From: JAALKW01 sp963974485
Lineage (GTDB): Bacteria > Pseudomonadota > Gammaproteobacteria > Legionellales > Legionellaceae
Assembly (NCBI GenBank): GCA_963974485.1
Contig: CAXBBS010000008.1
Coordinates: 1 to 64,000, forward strand
Direction: 5' to 3'
Length of the DNA: 64,000 bases
Shown here piece by piece: positions 55,474 through 64,000 of the stretch. The notes beneath the pieces are model-generated. The model was not told the DNA's origin. It searched no databases and was given only the letters and a program-made list of their open reading frames with translations. A program made the translations under genes and the position numbers. Within the stretch, counting starts at the first letter, position 1; every line of letters starts with the position of its first letter.

Positions 55474-57347
55474 TAGGCAAGTAACCGTTGTTTTTTAAGA
55501 TGCACAAGTAAGAGCGATAACGCAGCCGGCGTCACCCCCGAAATACGACCCGCTTGCGCAAGCGAAGCCGGCTTGACCTTCTTCAGTTTCTGAATCACTT
55601 CAGCCGATAAGCCTGAAATCATAGAATAATCTAAATCATCGGGCAAGCGTGTGGTTTCATGCTTTTTCAAGCGCTCAATATCAGCGCGCTGTCTATCAAT
55701 ATAACCCGCATATTTAATTTGAACTTCAAGCTGCTCGGCCACATCGCCCGCAATATCTGGCAAATTTAAATCATCAAGCATCTGAAGATGTGCATAGCGC
55801 ACTTCAGGACGCTTTAAAAATTCTGATGCACGGACATCATGCACAAGCGGACCCTCTAATACATCATTAAGCACCGTTTGATGTTTTATTCGAACCCATG
55901 TTTGCTGAAGCTGTGTTTGCATAGATTCTAACGCCTCACGCTTGTCACAAAATACGCGCCAGCGTGCATCGCCAACTAAGCCAAGCTTTCGCCCCTGTTC
56001 GGTTAATCGCAAGTCAGCATTATCTTCGCGTAGCAATAAACGATATTCAGCACGTGAGGTAAACATGCGATACGGCTCAAGCGTTCCACACGTGATTAAA
56101 TCATCAATTAATACACCAATATAAGCCTCATCTCGACGCGGGCACCATAACTCACGATCTTGCGTAAGACGCGCAGCATTCAAACCCGCGATTAAACCTT
56201 GCGCGGCTGCTTCTTCATAACCCGTGGTACCGTTGATTTGTCCGGCAAAAAATAAATTGCTTATGGCTTTGGTTTGCAAAAACGCCGTTAATCCACGCGG
56301 ATCAAAATAATCATACTCAATTGCATAGCCAGGCCGCGTAATATGCGCGTTTTCAAATCCTATAATCGTTCGAACAAACTGCAACTGCACCTTAAACGAC
56401 AAGCTGGTTGATATGCCATTAGGATAAATCTCGTTCGTAGTTAAGCCTTCAGGCTCAACAAAAAGCTGATGTGAATTTTTATCCGCAAAACGTACAATTT
56501 TATCTTCAATCGACGGACAATAACGTGGTCCCACGCCCTCAATAAGCCCTGAATACATCGCCGACTCACCCAAATTATCACGAATAATTTGATGCGTGGC
56601 CTCGGTTGTATGCGTAATATGACATGCAACTTGGCGCGGATGATCATCCAACGAACCCATGTAAGAAAAAACAGGACGTGGTGTATCACCTGGTTGTGGT
56701 GTCATCACCTCATAATTCAAGCTACGACCATCAATACGCGGCGGGGTTCCGGTTTTAAGTCGACCCACAGGAAAATCCATTTCACGCAAACGCGCAGCAA
56801 GTGTAATCGCTGGCGGATCGCCCGCACGCCCACCGGAAGATTGCATCTTGCCTACATGGATTTTTCCACCCAAAAACGTCCCTACCGTAAGCACAATCGC
56901 ACGCGCACTAAAACGCAACCCCATTTGAGTCACCACGCCCGTCACACGACCGCCTTCCACGAGAACATCATCCACAGCTTGTTGGAACAACGTTAAATTA
57001 GGTTGGGACTCGAGTCGGCGCCGAATCGCTCCGCGATACAGTACACGGTCAGCTTGCACACGCGTTGCACGTACAGCCGGGCCTTTTGAAGCATTCAGCG
57101 TTCTAAATTGAATACCTGCTTCGTCGGCTGCCTCGGCCATCGCACCACCTAAGGCATCAATTTCTTTAACCAAATGCCCTTTGCCAATCCCACCCACGGC
57201 CGGATTACACGACATTTGACCCAACAAATCGAGATTGTGCGTTAAGAGCAACGTTTTTGAGCCTAATCTAGCTGCGGCTAATGCAGCCTCTGTCCCCGCG
57301 TGACCGCCACCGACTACAATTACATCATAATGTTCTAAAGCATTCAT
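55473..57347 (-). CDS. mnmG: tRNA uridine 5-carboxymethylaminomethyl modification enzyme MnmG (GidA)
   Basis: 624 residues from ATG 57347; a TTG two codons earlier is less likely. FAD motif DVIVVGGGHAGTEAALAAARLG, the GidA signature CNPAVGGIGKGHLVKEIDALGG and YPNGISTSL. It partners MnmE, which is absent here. First gene of the mnmG-rsmG-par run. Confidence 0.97.
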   Translation of the reverse strand: MNALEHYDVIVVGGGHAGTEAALAAARLGSKTLLLTHNLDLLGQMSCNPAVGGIGKGHLVKEIDALGGAMAEAADEAGIQFRTLNASKGPAVRATRVQADRVLYRGAIRRRLESQPNLTLFQQAVDDVLVEGGRVTGVVTQMGLRFSARAIVLTVGTFLGGKIHVGKMQSSGGRAGDPPAITLAARLREMDFPVGRLKTGTPPRIDGRSLNYEVMTPQPGDTPRPVFSYMGSLDDHPRQVACHITHTTEATHQIIRDNLGESAMYSGLIEGVGPRYCPSIEDKIVRFADKNSHQLFVEPEGLTTNEIYPNGISTSLSFKVQLQFVRTIIGFENAHITRPGYAIEYDYFDPRGLTAFLQTKAISNLFFAGQINGTTGYEEAAAQGLIAGLNAARLTQDRELWCPRRDEAYIGVLIDDLITCGTLEPYRMFTSRAEYRLLLREDNADLRLTEQGRKLGLVGDARWRVFCDKREALESMQTQLQQTWVRIKHQTVLNDVLEGPLVHDVRASEFLKRPEVRYAHLQMLDDLNLPDIAGDVAEQLEVQIKYAGYIDRQRADIERLKKHETTRLPDDLDYSMISGLSAEVIQKLKKVKPASLAQAGRISGVTPAALSLLLVHLKKQRLLA

Positions 57348-57501
57348 AACCAAAGCACCCTGACTATCATGGATGCATATTATACACTATTTTATACTTT
57401 CGGGGCATATCTTGCCGCCAGGAATATTTTCAATCAAACCTTGCACTCAATCGATCGCATAATATACAATGCATTCTTTTTTTTACCTTACTGAGGTTCC
57501 C

Positions 57502-60500
57502 ATGGATTCAAAGACAGATATAAGCACACAGACTGATGTATTTGATGATACAGCCTTAGTTCTATTACAGCCTGATGCGGATATTTTATATTTATACTTT
57601 CAAAAAGCACTCAACCCTCAATTTCATCAGATGGATCTATTTAATCAAACCTTAGCCATATTTAACCGTATAAAATATGAACCCCATAATAGCGTGGAAT
57701 TAAGGCTGTGCGTTAAAATAGGTCTTATTTTTATCGATGCATTCGAACACAAGCCGGGCTACGGTAAAATCTTAAGAGAAACGTATACGATGATCGGCAT
57801 GCTATTGCCGCAGCTTAGCGCAACACATGATGCCTCCGAACGCATGATCTTAGAGCAGTATATTCGCGTGCATGACTTGGCACTCCGCCTCCTAAAAAAT
57901 GCTGAACATATTGAGCCTTTGGCTCACATCATCGGGGTAAGACCAAATGCTGAGCTCCCCATAACAGAAGATAAATCAACGCAAACCCTAAGTACCTATG
58001 CGAGCATCACACCTGAGCAATCTGCGCATATCACGTTAAGCGTTGAACCGAGCCATCCAGCTCCAGCACCTCGTTTTGCAAATACTCAACCAACAGCAAC
58101 AACAGAACTGCCGACAACAAGAGCCACAAAAACAAAAGAGCAACAAATACAACAAATACAACAAATAAAAGAGCCTAGCATCACCGTCGCACGCCAAACA
58201 CTTACGGCGCAACCAACACCAGCACCAGCACCAGCACCAGCACCAGCACCAGCACCAGCACCAGCAATCTTACAGCATGATCCACTTGAAATGCTTCATC
58301 AAGACTTGGCCTTTCGCTTTAGAAATTTGCAAACCATGATTGCTCGGGCCAAACATAGAGAGCCAGAAGAAAAAATAAAATTAAACCGTCCTTTTTCTAA
58401 TTTACAACACGATATTTGGTCGTTTTCAAAACAAATAACACGAGAATACCCACCATCCGAGCATCATGTTCTTGGCGGCCCTGTGCTGGAGGCTTTGTTT
58501 CTCGTGCTCAATATCCAGCTGACTCATATTACATTTTTAGATGATCTCAATACTTCAGGCCCCAATCCTGCGTACAACCTTCAAAAAATATCCAGCGCAA
58601 TGCAATTGATGGCACAACTTTTAAGAGTATTTAATGCTTATTATCAGCACTCTGATGCCGTGCCCCTTCAAAAACAAGAAATGCAGCATTATTATGACTA
58701 TATTCAAGGTAAATCTCTGGATGCAAAAGAACTTTCCACGTATAAAAAAATCTTGACGTGTACCTGTTTAACGACCGATGAAAAAGGCCAGGTAAACGAA
58801 AAATATCAATTTATGCAGAAGCTGCAAGTCAAACATGTTGGCGAACTCTTTAAGTCTTTTTATCACATCCAAGACGAGTCACAACCGATTATTTCTACAG
58901 ATATGACGATTCAAGCTCTGCGAGACGCCTGCCATCGGGCATTAAAAAACAAACCTAATCCTGATGTACTGCGAGAGCTTCTCCGCTGTGCCGGACATCG
59001 ATTAAACCTTGAGTTTAACGAAGTGATGTCGTTATCCGATGATAACCACATCGCCGTACCTTATATTGATGGTGACATTTTACGACAAGATATTGCGTAT
59101 ATTCACCCAAGTCAGGTCACAAATTTTTATGATGGTGTAGATAGCCGTAAACTTAAGCTGCTCATCATCTTAGATTTGTATTATAAAATAAAAATCGCGT
59201 ACCTTGAGGCGTATATTCCAACCATTACATCTAACGAAAATGGCTATCTTGAGTATGAGAACCATCAATTATTCTCCAGCCATTTTAGACGCGATGCCCT
59301 CAGGTTTTTATTACTCAATGATTCAAACTACGCCGTTGAGAACGTTGTAAAAAATACCACAGACTTAGCCTATAATATTGAATTTTCAACACCGTTTATT
59401 CAAGATATGGCGCAATATAAATTACGTAAACTAGCACAGGCACAACAGGTACCCCAGGCACAAGCAGATGCCCATCCGGTTTCTGCGACAACACATTCAG
59501 AACCCGCTCCCAAAAAAGGCGCAGCTCAACCGAAGCCCCTACCGAAGCCTAAGCCTAAGCCTAAAGTAAATACACTCGATGATTTGATACAACAATTTGG
59601 CGCAAGTTACTTGTTACCCGCGGCCCCTGGATGGAAAAACTGCCGCGCCCAAATTAAAACGTTATTGCATGAAAAAAAATACGACCAAGCCGAAGGCTTA
59701 ATTGATCCATGGATGCATGACGCCCTACAAGATGTCGATGCAGAAACAACACCGTTTAAACGAAGCATATTCGAAGCCATCTTTTTTAAAGTGCTCATCG
59801 AAAAATCACGAGAAAACTATACAAAAGCACTGGCCATGCTTAACATACTTAAAAATTATCGCGTTGCTGAAGCACATCACCCCAAAAATTATGCTGAGCA
59901 AACGCAGCAAATTTTATGTGAAGAAGCATTAATTTATCATTTAACAAATCAGCCTGAAAACGCGGAACGCTGTTTTGCCGAAGCAGCTTCACGTGCAAAA
60001 GAAAGGGGCATGGTGTGTTTCCCAAGTATCTACCATTGGGCAAAACAGTCTCCCTCCAATCATCATCTTGCAAGCTACGAGTACTACACGGCCTATTTAG
60101 AGCAACTAACACCCATGGCGATTGATGATTACAGCCTGCCTTATGTTCATAAATTCTACTATATTTTGCTACAACACCATGTTCTCTCGGGGATAGCAGA
60201 CACATTCCAACGAATAGCAGGTCATGCAATAGCGGCAAAGTCGAGCTTAAACCCTAATGCACAAGCCGCGGACGTTATAAATCTTTTGCTGAACACACGA
60301 TTTGATGAGCGTAGCTTTGATACAAAAATCGAACTGTTGCTACTTGATGCAAAAACAAAAGCAACCGTACATTTTGATAGCTACACAAAACAATCCCGGG
60401 ATGATGTACTGGAGTCGATTAAAACACTCAAAAAATATCCGTTAACACCTTATTTAACTGAAGAAATTCATCAATTAGAAACCATGCTCACACTCACCCA

Positions 60501-60696
60501 AAATACACGGGAAAGACTCGCTCGAAAAGAAGCGCGAGGCTCAGGCGCTCAAAGACGCTTAGGAGGCTCTCATCAAGAGGGACTCCCAAACGCCTTTTTT
60601 CAAGCCATGCAAGGGGTTAGCCAAACAACAGGGGATAGTAAAGAGCAAGAAGTACTTAGCGCGTTCGCTAAATTCTTACAAGAAAAAATGGGATAA
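57502..60696 (+). CDS. Large protein with Pro-Ala repeat and helical repeats, effector candidate
   Basis: 1064 residues from ATG 57502, with TGAGG 5 bases upstream; an earlier ATG at 57469 lacks one. No signal peptide. Order: helical N-domain (about 10-150), Gln/Ile run (QQIQQIQQIKE, about 212), a PAPAPAPA tract (about 237-255), a helical middle domain (about 260-650), a KPKPKPKPK linker (about 680), and a C-terminal domain of TPR-like helices (about 700-960; AEGLIDPWMHDALQD, ALAMLNILKNYRVAEA, EALIYHLTNQPENAERCFAEAASRAK). No enzyme motif recognised. It occupies the place where mnmE or the origin would be expected beside mnmG. Confidence 0.8.
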   Translation: MDSKTDISTQTDVFDDTALVLLQPDADILYLYFQKALNPQFHQMDLFNQTLAIFNRIKYEPHNSVELRLCVKIGLIFIDAFEHKPGYGKILRETYTMIGMLLPQLSATHDASERMILEQYIRVHDLALRLLKNAEHIEPLAHIIGVRPNAELPITEDKSTQTLSTYASITPEQSAHITLSVEPSHPAPAPRFANTQPTATTELPTTRATKTKEQQIQQIQQIKEPSITVARQTLTAQPTPAPAPAPAPAPAPAPAILQHDPLEMLHQDLAFRFRNLQTMIARAKHREPEEKIKLNRPFSNLQHDIWSFSKQITREYPPSEHHVLGGPVLEALFLVLNIQLTHITFLDDLNTSGPNPAYNLQKISSAMQLMAQLLRVFNAYYQHSDAVPLQKQEMQHYYDYIQGKSLDAKELSTYKKILTCTCLTTDEKGQVNEKYQFMQKLQVKHVGELFKSFYHIQDESQPIISTDMTIQALRDACHRALKNKPNPDVLRELLRCAGHRLNLEFNEVMSLSDDNHIAVPYIDGDILRQDIAYIHPSQVTNFYDGVDSRKLKLLIILDLYYKIKIAYLEAYIPTITSNENGYLEYENHQLFSSHFRRDALRFLLLNDSNYAVENVVKNTTDLAYNIEFSTPFIQDMAQYKLRKLAQAQQVPQAQADAHPVSATTHSEPAPKKGAAQPKPLPKPKPKPKVNTLDDLIQQFGASYLLPAAPGWKNCRAQIKTLLHEKKYDQAEGLIDPWMHDALQDVDAETTPFKRSIFEAIFFKVLIEKSRENYTKALAMLNILKNYRVAEAHHPKNYAEQTQQILCEEALIYHLTNQPENAERCFAEAASRAKERGMVCFPSIYHWAKQSPSNHHLASYEYYTAYLEQLTPMAIDDYSLPYVHKFYYILLQHHVLSGIADTFQRIAGHAIAAKSSLNPNAQAADVINLLLNTRFDERSFDTKIELLLLDAKTKATVHFDSYTKQSRDDVLESIKTLKKYPLTPYLTEEIHQLETMLTLTQNTRERLARKEARGSGAQRRLGGSHQEGLPNAFFQAMQGVSQTTGDSKEQEVLSAFAKFLQEKMG
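58219..58266 (+). repeat. CCAGCA x8 microsatellite
   Basis: Eight exact copies of CCAGCA, encoding (Pro-Ala)8. A 6-base unit keeps the frame, so slippage would change linker length without disrupting the gene. Confidence 0.95.
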
Positions 60697-60750
60697 GCCG
60701 CTGATATGCCTCCAGCAAAAGCGCTTCGACCATTAGGAAGATAATACACG

Positions 60751-62784
60751 CTACCATCCTTCTTGAACGTGGCCTCCATGGGGCCATTCAGGTAGGGCTT
60801 TAGTGCTTGCACTATTTAACTGTTCACACAAGATATCCGCAGCGTCTTCACCTGAATCACCATCGATATTAACGCGCGCACAGAAGCTGTTATATTCAGA
60901 TTGATCAAATTGCTCCAGCCTCTCTTCTTCAGGTTCTTTTTTTGAAAAAAGCCACGAGCCAAACGAGTCCAATGTTTTAAACAACGCAGGTTTTTTATCT
61001 TCAGGTGCCATTTCAGCCACTTGCCAGTGCGCATAAAAAAGTGCGACTAAACCCACGGCAAAAATAGGCATCCCGATGCCAAGTGGCATAAATACAAATG
61101 CGAGTAAAAATAGTGTAGGTAAAATAATATCGGTTAGAACATTACAAATAATTTGCGCTTTTTGATATTCAATCATTTGAGTTTGATAAAGCTCCGTCGC
61201 CATGGATTTTTTTAAACCCAAATATAATAATTTTGATTCGGTTTGAAGCTCAGTATCATCGGGCAATGCTTCAAGCGCCTTTGACGTCCTTTTAAATAAA
61301 CTCCAATACGCCTTATAATCTTGCTTGCTCAAATCTCGTGATTCAACTTCTTTTTGAATAATAAGTTCGCCGCTTAAGGCTTTATAGGCAACCCCAAAAC
61401 CAAAACACATGGCAGCTCCCGTCAGCGTCAATATCATCGCCGTGAACGGTGCAATCAATGCCGGTGGAAAGAAAAAACTGCAAAGCACGGTAAATCCAAT
61501 AATCACCCCCACACCATACATAAGATTAAGCTCATGTTGCTTCACTTTGCAGCGCCAATCCCGCTCAAGTTTTTTCTGTGTATCCTGCAACTTATCATGC
61601 TCAAGCATGAGTCGTGCAATAAATTTATCATTTGGGTTTGCGCTCGATAATTCTTTTATTTTTACTGACAGCGCATCAATACCTTGGTCATAAAAGCTAA
61701 GCCTTGCTTCGTGCTCTGTTTTTGCTTCTTCATATTGCCACCATACCAAAAATAGATCGGCAATAAACAACACGCCGGTTAATACATTTCCCCAGAAACC
61801 CAAAATATTTTGTCCAACCAACCAAAAAAAACAAACAAAATTAACAAGGCCCCAAACCGCATTATTAAGCATAAGAAATTTTCGCTCATCCCATTGGGTT
61901 TTAAAGCGTTCATACCAACCAAGCTCTAGATCCCGTACTTTTTTTGTAAGCCCAAAACTTAGTGTATTTTGTAAAACAATGGATGCCGAAATCCCAAACG
62001 TTGTAAAATATAAAATATAACCTAACGACCCTGTAGCCAACGCTAAATCATTTAATATAACTTGCGTTACCGGCAATGCTTGTTGAACAGATCGCGCAAT
62101 CACATTGCAAATAGCTTGCGCCAGGGCATTTGCCCACACAAAATAAAGACGTAGTCCATTATAAGACATCAAAATATCGTGATAATTTTCCAATTGATTC
62201 AACGTCATATTTTCAATTATCGCTTGCACGACCGGCACAATATTAAGCATTCCAAAATAACGCATGGCGCCATCTTTATCACTCGTTGTTTTTGGGCAAT
62301 CTAGAGGTGTTGGCTCTGCCTTTTTTTCTGGATACCCTCTTGCACGCCTTAAAGCCGTATGCATACGGCCAACACGTTCGCGATAGGCTTCATGTTCAGG
62401 TAAAACCGGTAAATTTCTGGTTTCTTTCGCCCGTTCTGCAGACATTATAATAAGATAATTCAGCAGCTTTAATTTCCCCTCGATCACATCAAGCTCTGCT
62501 TCATAACGTGCTTCGTGTGCCTTGGCTTTAATTAAAAACGTTGCGGGGTCTAAAGTCGTTAAAAAATATTCTCCATCCTCCAAGGCTTGAACCAACGAAC
62601 GTCGGTTGAGTATCGCACTGCGGAGATCAATAGGATAACTATCTCTTTTTACATCACCCTCATCAGCACATCGGTCAACTAACTTGCGCGCTTGCTCGTT
62701 TAAAAGAAAATATGAGGGAGACTCCAGAATGCCCACGGCTTCTGGATGATATAGATTTGCTTGAGAATCACGCCCCTTCCCCAT
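60751..62784 (-). CDS. Multi-spanning membrane protein of unknown function
   Basis: 677 residues from ATG 62784, with GAGG 6 bases upstream; a longer frame from 62802 is rejected. About eight to ten membrane segments lie between residues 210 and 620, with long charged loops between them (AKTEHEARLSFYDQGIDALSVKIKEL), a soluble N-domain of about 200 residues, and a short acidic tail (DGDSGEDAADILCEQL). No transporter signature. Similar overall design to the proteins at 11.5 and 32.5 kb. Confidence 0.75.
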   Translation of the reverse strand: MGKGRDSQANLYHPEAVGILESPSYFLLNEQARKLVDRCADEGDVKRDSYPIDLRSAILNRRSLVQALEDGEYFLTTLDPATFLIKAKAHEARYEAELDVIEGKLKLLNYLIIMSAERAKETRNLPVLPEHEAYRERVGRMHTALRRARGYPEKKAEPTPLDCPKTTSDKDGAMRYFGMLNIVPVVQAIIENMTLNQLENYHDILMSYNGLRLYFVWANALAQAICNVIARSVQQALPVTQVILNDLALATGSLGYILYFTTFGISASIVLQNTLSFGLTKKVRDLELGWYERFKTQWDERKFLMLNNAVWGLVNFVCFFWLVGQNILGFWGNVLTGVLFIADLFLVWWQYEEAKTEHEARLSFYDQGIDALSVKIKELSSANPNDKFIARLMLEHDKLQDTQKKLERDWRCKVKQHELNLMYGVGVIIGFTVLCSFFFPPALIAPFTAMILTLTGAAMCFGFGVAYKALSGELIIQKEVESRDLSKQDYKAYWSLFKRTSKALEALPDDTELQTESKLLYLGLKKSMATELYQTQMIEYQKAQIICNVLTDIILPTLFLLAFVFMPLGIGMPIFAVGLVALFYAHWQVAEMAPEDKKPALFKTLDSFGSWLFSKKEPEEERLEQFDQSEYNSFCARVNIDGDSGEDAADILCEQLNSASTKALPEWPHGGHVQEGW

Positions 62785-62925
62785 ACCTAACCTCGTATAC
62801 ACACAAAAATATATTGCTTTCTTAAATTATTTTTTGAATTAAATATGCTTAATATAAATACTAGTACTTTTTTCAAATATCGCTAGTTTTCAGCAGCTTA
62901 CAAACAGGCTCTTCGCTAAAAGCAA

Positions 62926-62942
62926 GCACGCTTGAAGCGTGC
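62926..62942. repeat. Small hairpin GCACGCT-TGA-AGCGTGC
   Basis: A perfect 7-bp stem with a 3-base loop in the divergent gap between the two membrane-protein genes. It could affect either leader. Confidence 0.4.
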
Positions 62943-63055
62943 GCTTACAGTTTCATAACATGGGTATGATTATTTTTCTTCTATTGGTAGAAGGCCTCTG
63001 ATATTCTTCGCCCGATTTAGTTTTTTTTAACCTGTATTATAGGAGTATTCATCTC

Positions 63056-63604
63056 ATGCCAGCACTTAACCCTACCGCACAAAATAAAACATATAGCCCT
63101 CTCCTCGCTACACTCCCTGAAGAAGCAACAAAAACAGAAATAAAAGCAGAAAACAGTTCGACTTTCTTTTCACGTAGATTTATTACTACCGCAGGTGTAG
63201 GCTTTGCACTTGGAGTGACGGCGTATTTTTCAGCACCTATTGCCATAGCTGCAACATTTGCGATTGGCGTAACTGCTTCTGCTTACTACGGTGTAACAGC
63301 ACTTGTTAATTATTTCAAAAAAAGTGATCGCGCTCCAGAGAATACTGACACACCAGCAAGCACGACAGATGCTAATAACGATACTCAGAACGCCCAAAGC
63401 AACACCTATAGTCGTGTACATCAAGCAACACATGGCACAACAAAAATCAAAGATAAAACAACAGAAGATACAAAAGAAGAAGCAAAAAGCGAACAACTAG
63501 AAACAACGCCTGTCATTAAGCAAAACGAACAGTCTCCTGAAAAACCAGTAGCCACACAAGAACAAGGTGATTCTCTCGAAACTACATCCAGTCATCGCAT
63601 TTAA
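63056..63604 (+). CDS. Small two-span membrane protein with charged tail
   Basis: 182 residues. Two adjacent hydrophobic helices (about 44-60, 62-88; AGVGFALGVTAYFSAPIAIAA-type) form a hairpin, flanked by a polar N-terminus and a long Glu/Lys/Thr/Gln-rich tail. AGGAG lies 10 bases before the ATG. It looks like a membrane-hairpin effector; function unknown. Confidence 0.65.
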   Translation: MPALNPTAQNKTYSPLLATLPEEATKTEIKAENSSTFFSRRFITTAGVGFALGVTAYFSAPIAIAATFAIGVTASAYYGVTALVNYFKKSDRAPENTDTPASTTDANNDTQNAQSNTYSRVHQATHGTTKIKDKTTEDTKEEAKSEQLETTPVIKQNEQSPEKPVATQEQGDSLETTSSHRI

Positions 63605-63620
63605 TATCAAATTCACAATA

Positions 63621-63648
63621 AAAAAACGCGGCCTAGGCCGCGTTTTTT
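63621..63648. terminator. Perfect bidirectional terminator
   Basis: A 28-base perfect palindrome with core ACGCGGCCTAGGCCGCGT flanked by A6 and T6, between the convergent 182-residue gene and the argD-like gene. Confidence 0.92.
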
Positions 63649-63675
63649 ATTGTCAAACACCACACGCGACCCAGC

Positions 63676-64000
63676 TTAACGAGCAACAAACCGCTCGACC
63701 GTTCGAACAAATCGCTCGACCAACTCATCCAGCTCTTCGTCACTCATGATAAGTGGCGGAAGCAAACGCACTACAGTTTCTGCCGTGACACTAAATAAAA
63801 CACCTTCGTCCAAACCGATCTGTTTCATATCATGTGCAGGACCATCAAACTCCACACCCAACATCAGACCTTTACCTCGAATACCACGTACACGCGGATG
63901 ATCACCGATGCGCGCCATCAAGGCCTGTTTTAACTTGAGCCCTAAGGTTGCGGCGCGCGCGCATAGATTATCTCGCACAATAACATCCAGCACCGTATGC
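63676..64000 (-). CDS. argD: Acetylornithine aminotransferase-like protein (N-terminal part outside the window)
   Basis: The last 108 or so codons of a class III PLP aminotransferase: VRGIRGKGLMLGVEFDG and VVRLLPPLIMSDEELDE are typical of the ArgD/AstC C-terminus. The frame continues past the right edge; the PLP lysine would be upstream, outside the window. Succinylornithine transaminase is the main alternative. Confidence 0.88.
   Translation of the reverse strand, partial: HTVLDVIVRDNLCARAATLGLKLKQALMARIGDHPRVRGIRGKGLMLGVEFDGPAHDMKQIGLDEGVLFSVTAETVVRLLPPLIMSDEELDELVERFVRTVERFVAR

Noticed and set aside
57354..57501. Possible replication origin upstream of mnmG (TTATACACT resembles a DnaA box)
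   Set aside because: Only one imperfect box in a gap of about 150 bases; too little for an origin.

Overview
The window looks like the chromosome of a gammaproteobacterium of the Legionellales type (Coxiella/Legionella/Berkiella-like), probably host-associated. This is inference. The housekeeping genes (IhfA, HspQ, ApaH, UbiE-UbiJ-UbiB, EpmB with EF-P, DiaA/YraN, ATP synthase order) are clearly gammaproteobacterial. Between them sit large proteins without recognisable relatives that have the look of secreted effectors: a giant J-domain/coiled-coil protein with tandem repeats, several multi-spanning membrane proteins with charged tails, a helical-repeat protein, and one membrane protein ending in a eukaryotic-type CaaX box. 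No tRNA, rRNA, CRISPR array, insertion sequence or prophage was seen.

Layout. 1-4.1 kb: C-terminally incomplete giant gene, followed by the remains of an OTU-type protease gene. 4.5-11.1 kb: fused MsrB-MsrA, a HigBA-like toxin-antitoxin pair, divergent epmB/efp, a secreted unknown protein, a SulP transporter and a HicAB pair. 11.1-14.0 kb: an intergenic region with several dyads and a Fur-like box, then a 718-residue membrane protein ending CSVM. 14.1-18.6 kb: typA, nadK, recN. 18.6-31.5 kb: an unknown gene, proC, an unknown gene, a YciA-type thioesterase, tex, glmS, smpB, an outer-membrane barrel, a PIN-PhoH protein and a GMP reductase/IMPDH-like gene. 31.6-34.2 kb: three unknown genes. 34.3-43.3 kb: ubiE-ubiJ-ubiB-rsmA, a helical-repeat protein, an orphan TraI_2-domain gene, apaH, an mltB-like gene, hspQ and ihfA. 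43.6-50.5 kb: complete atpIBEFHAGDC operon with a good promoter and terminator. 51.0-57.3 kb: mnmG-rsmG-parA-parB-yraN-diaA and two BON lipoproteins, all read leftward. 57.5-63.6 kb: three more large or membrane unknowns. 63.7 kb to the edge: C-terminal part of an argD-like aminotransferase.

How the genes fit together. The mnmG-rsmG-parA-parB...atp block is the replication-origin-proximal block of many gammaproteobacteria. Here it is interrupted by yraN-diaA-BON genes, and to the right of mnmG lies an unknown gene instead of the usual mnmE-yidC-rnpA-rpmH series. Several genes are translationally coupled by 4-base overlaps (parA-parB-yraN, atpI-atpB, tex-yciA-unknown, hicA-hicB). The unknown genes mostly stand alone with their own promoters, as expected of accessory effector genes. 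A type IV secretion system would be needed to export them, but none is encoded here.
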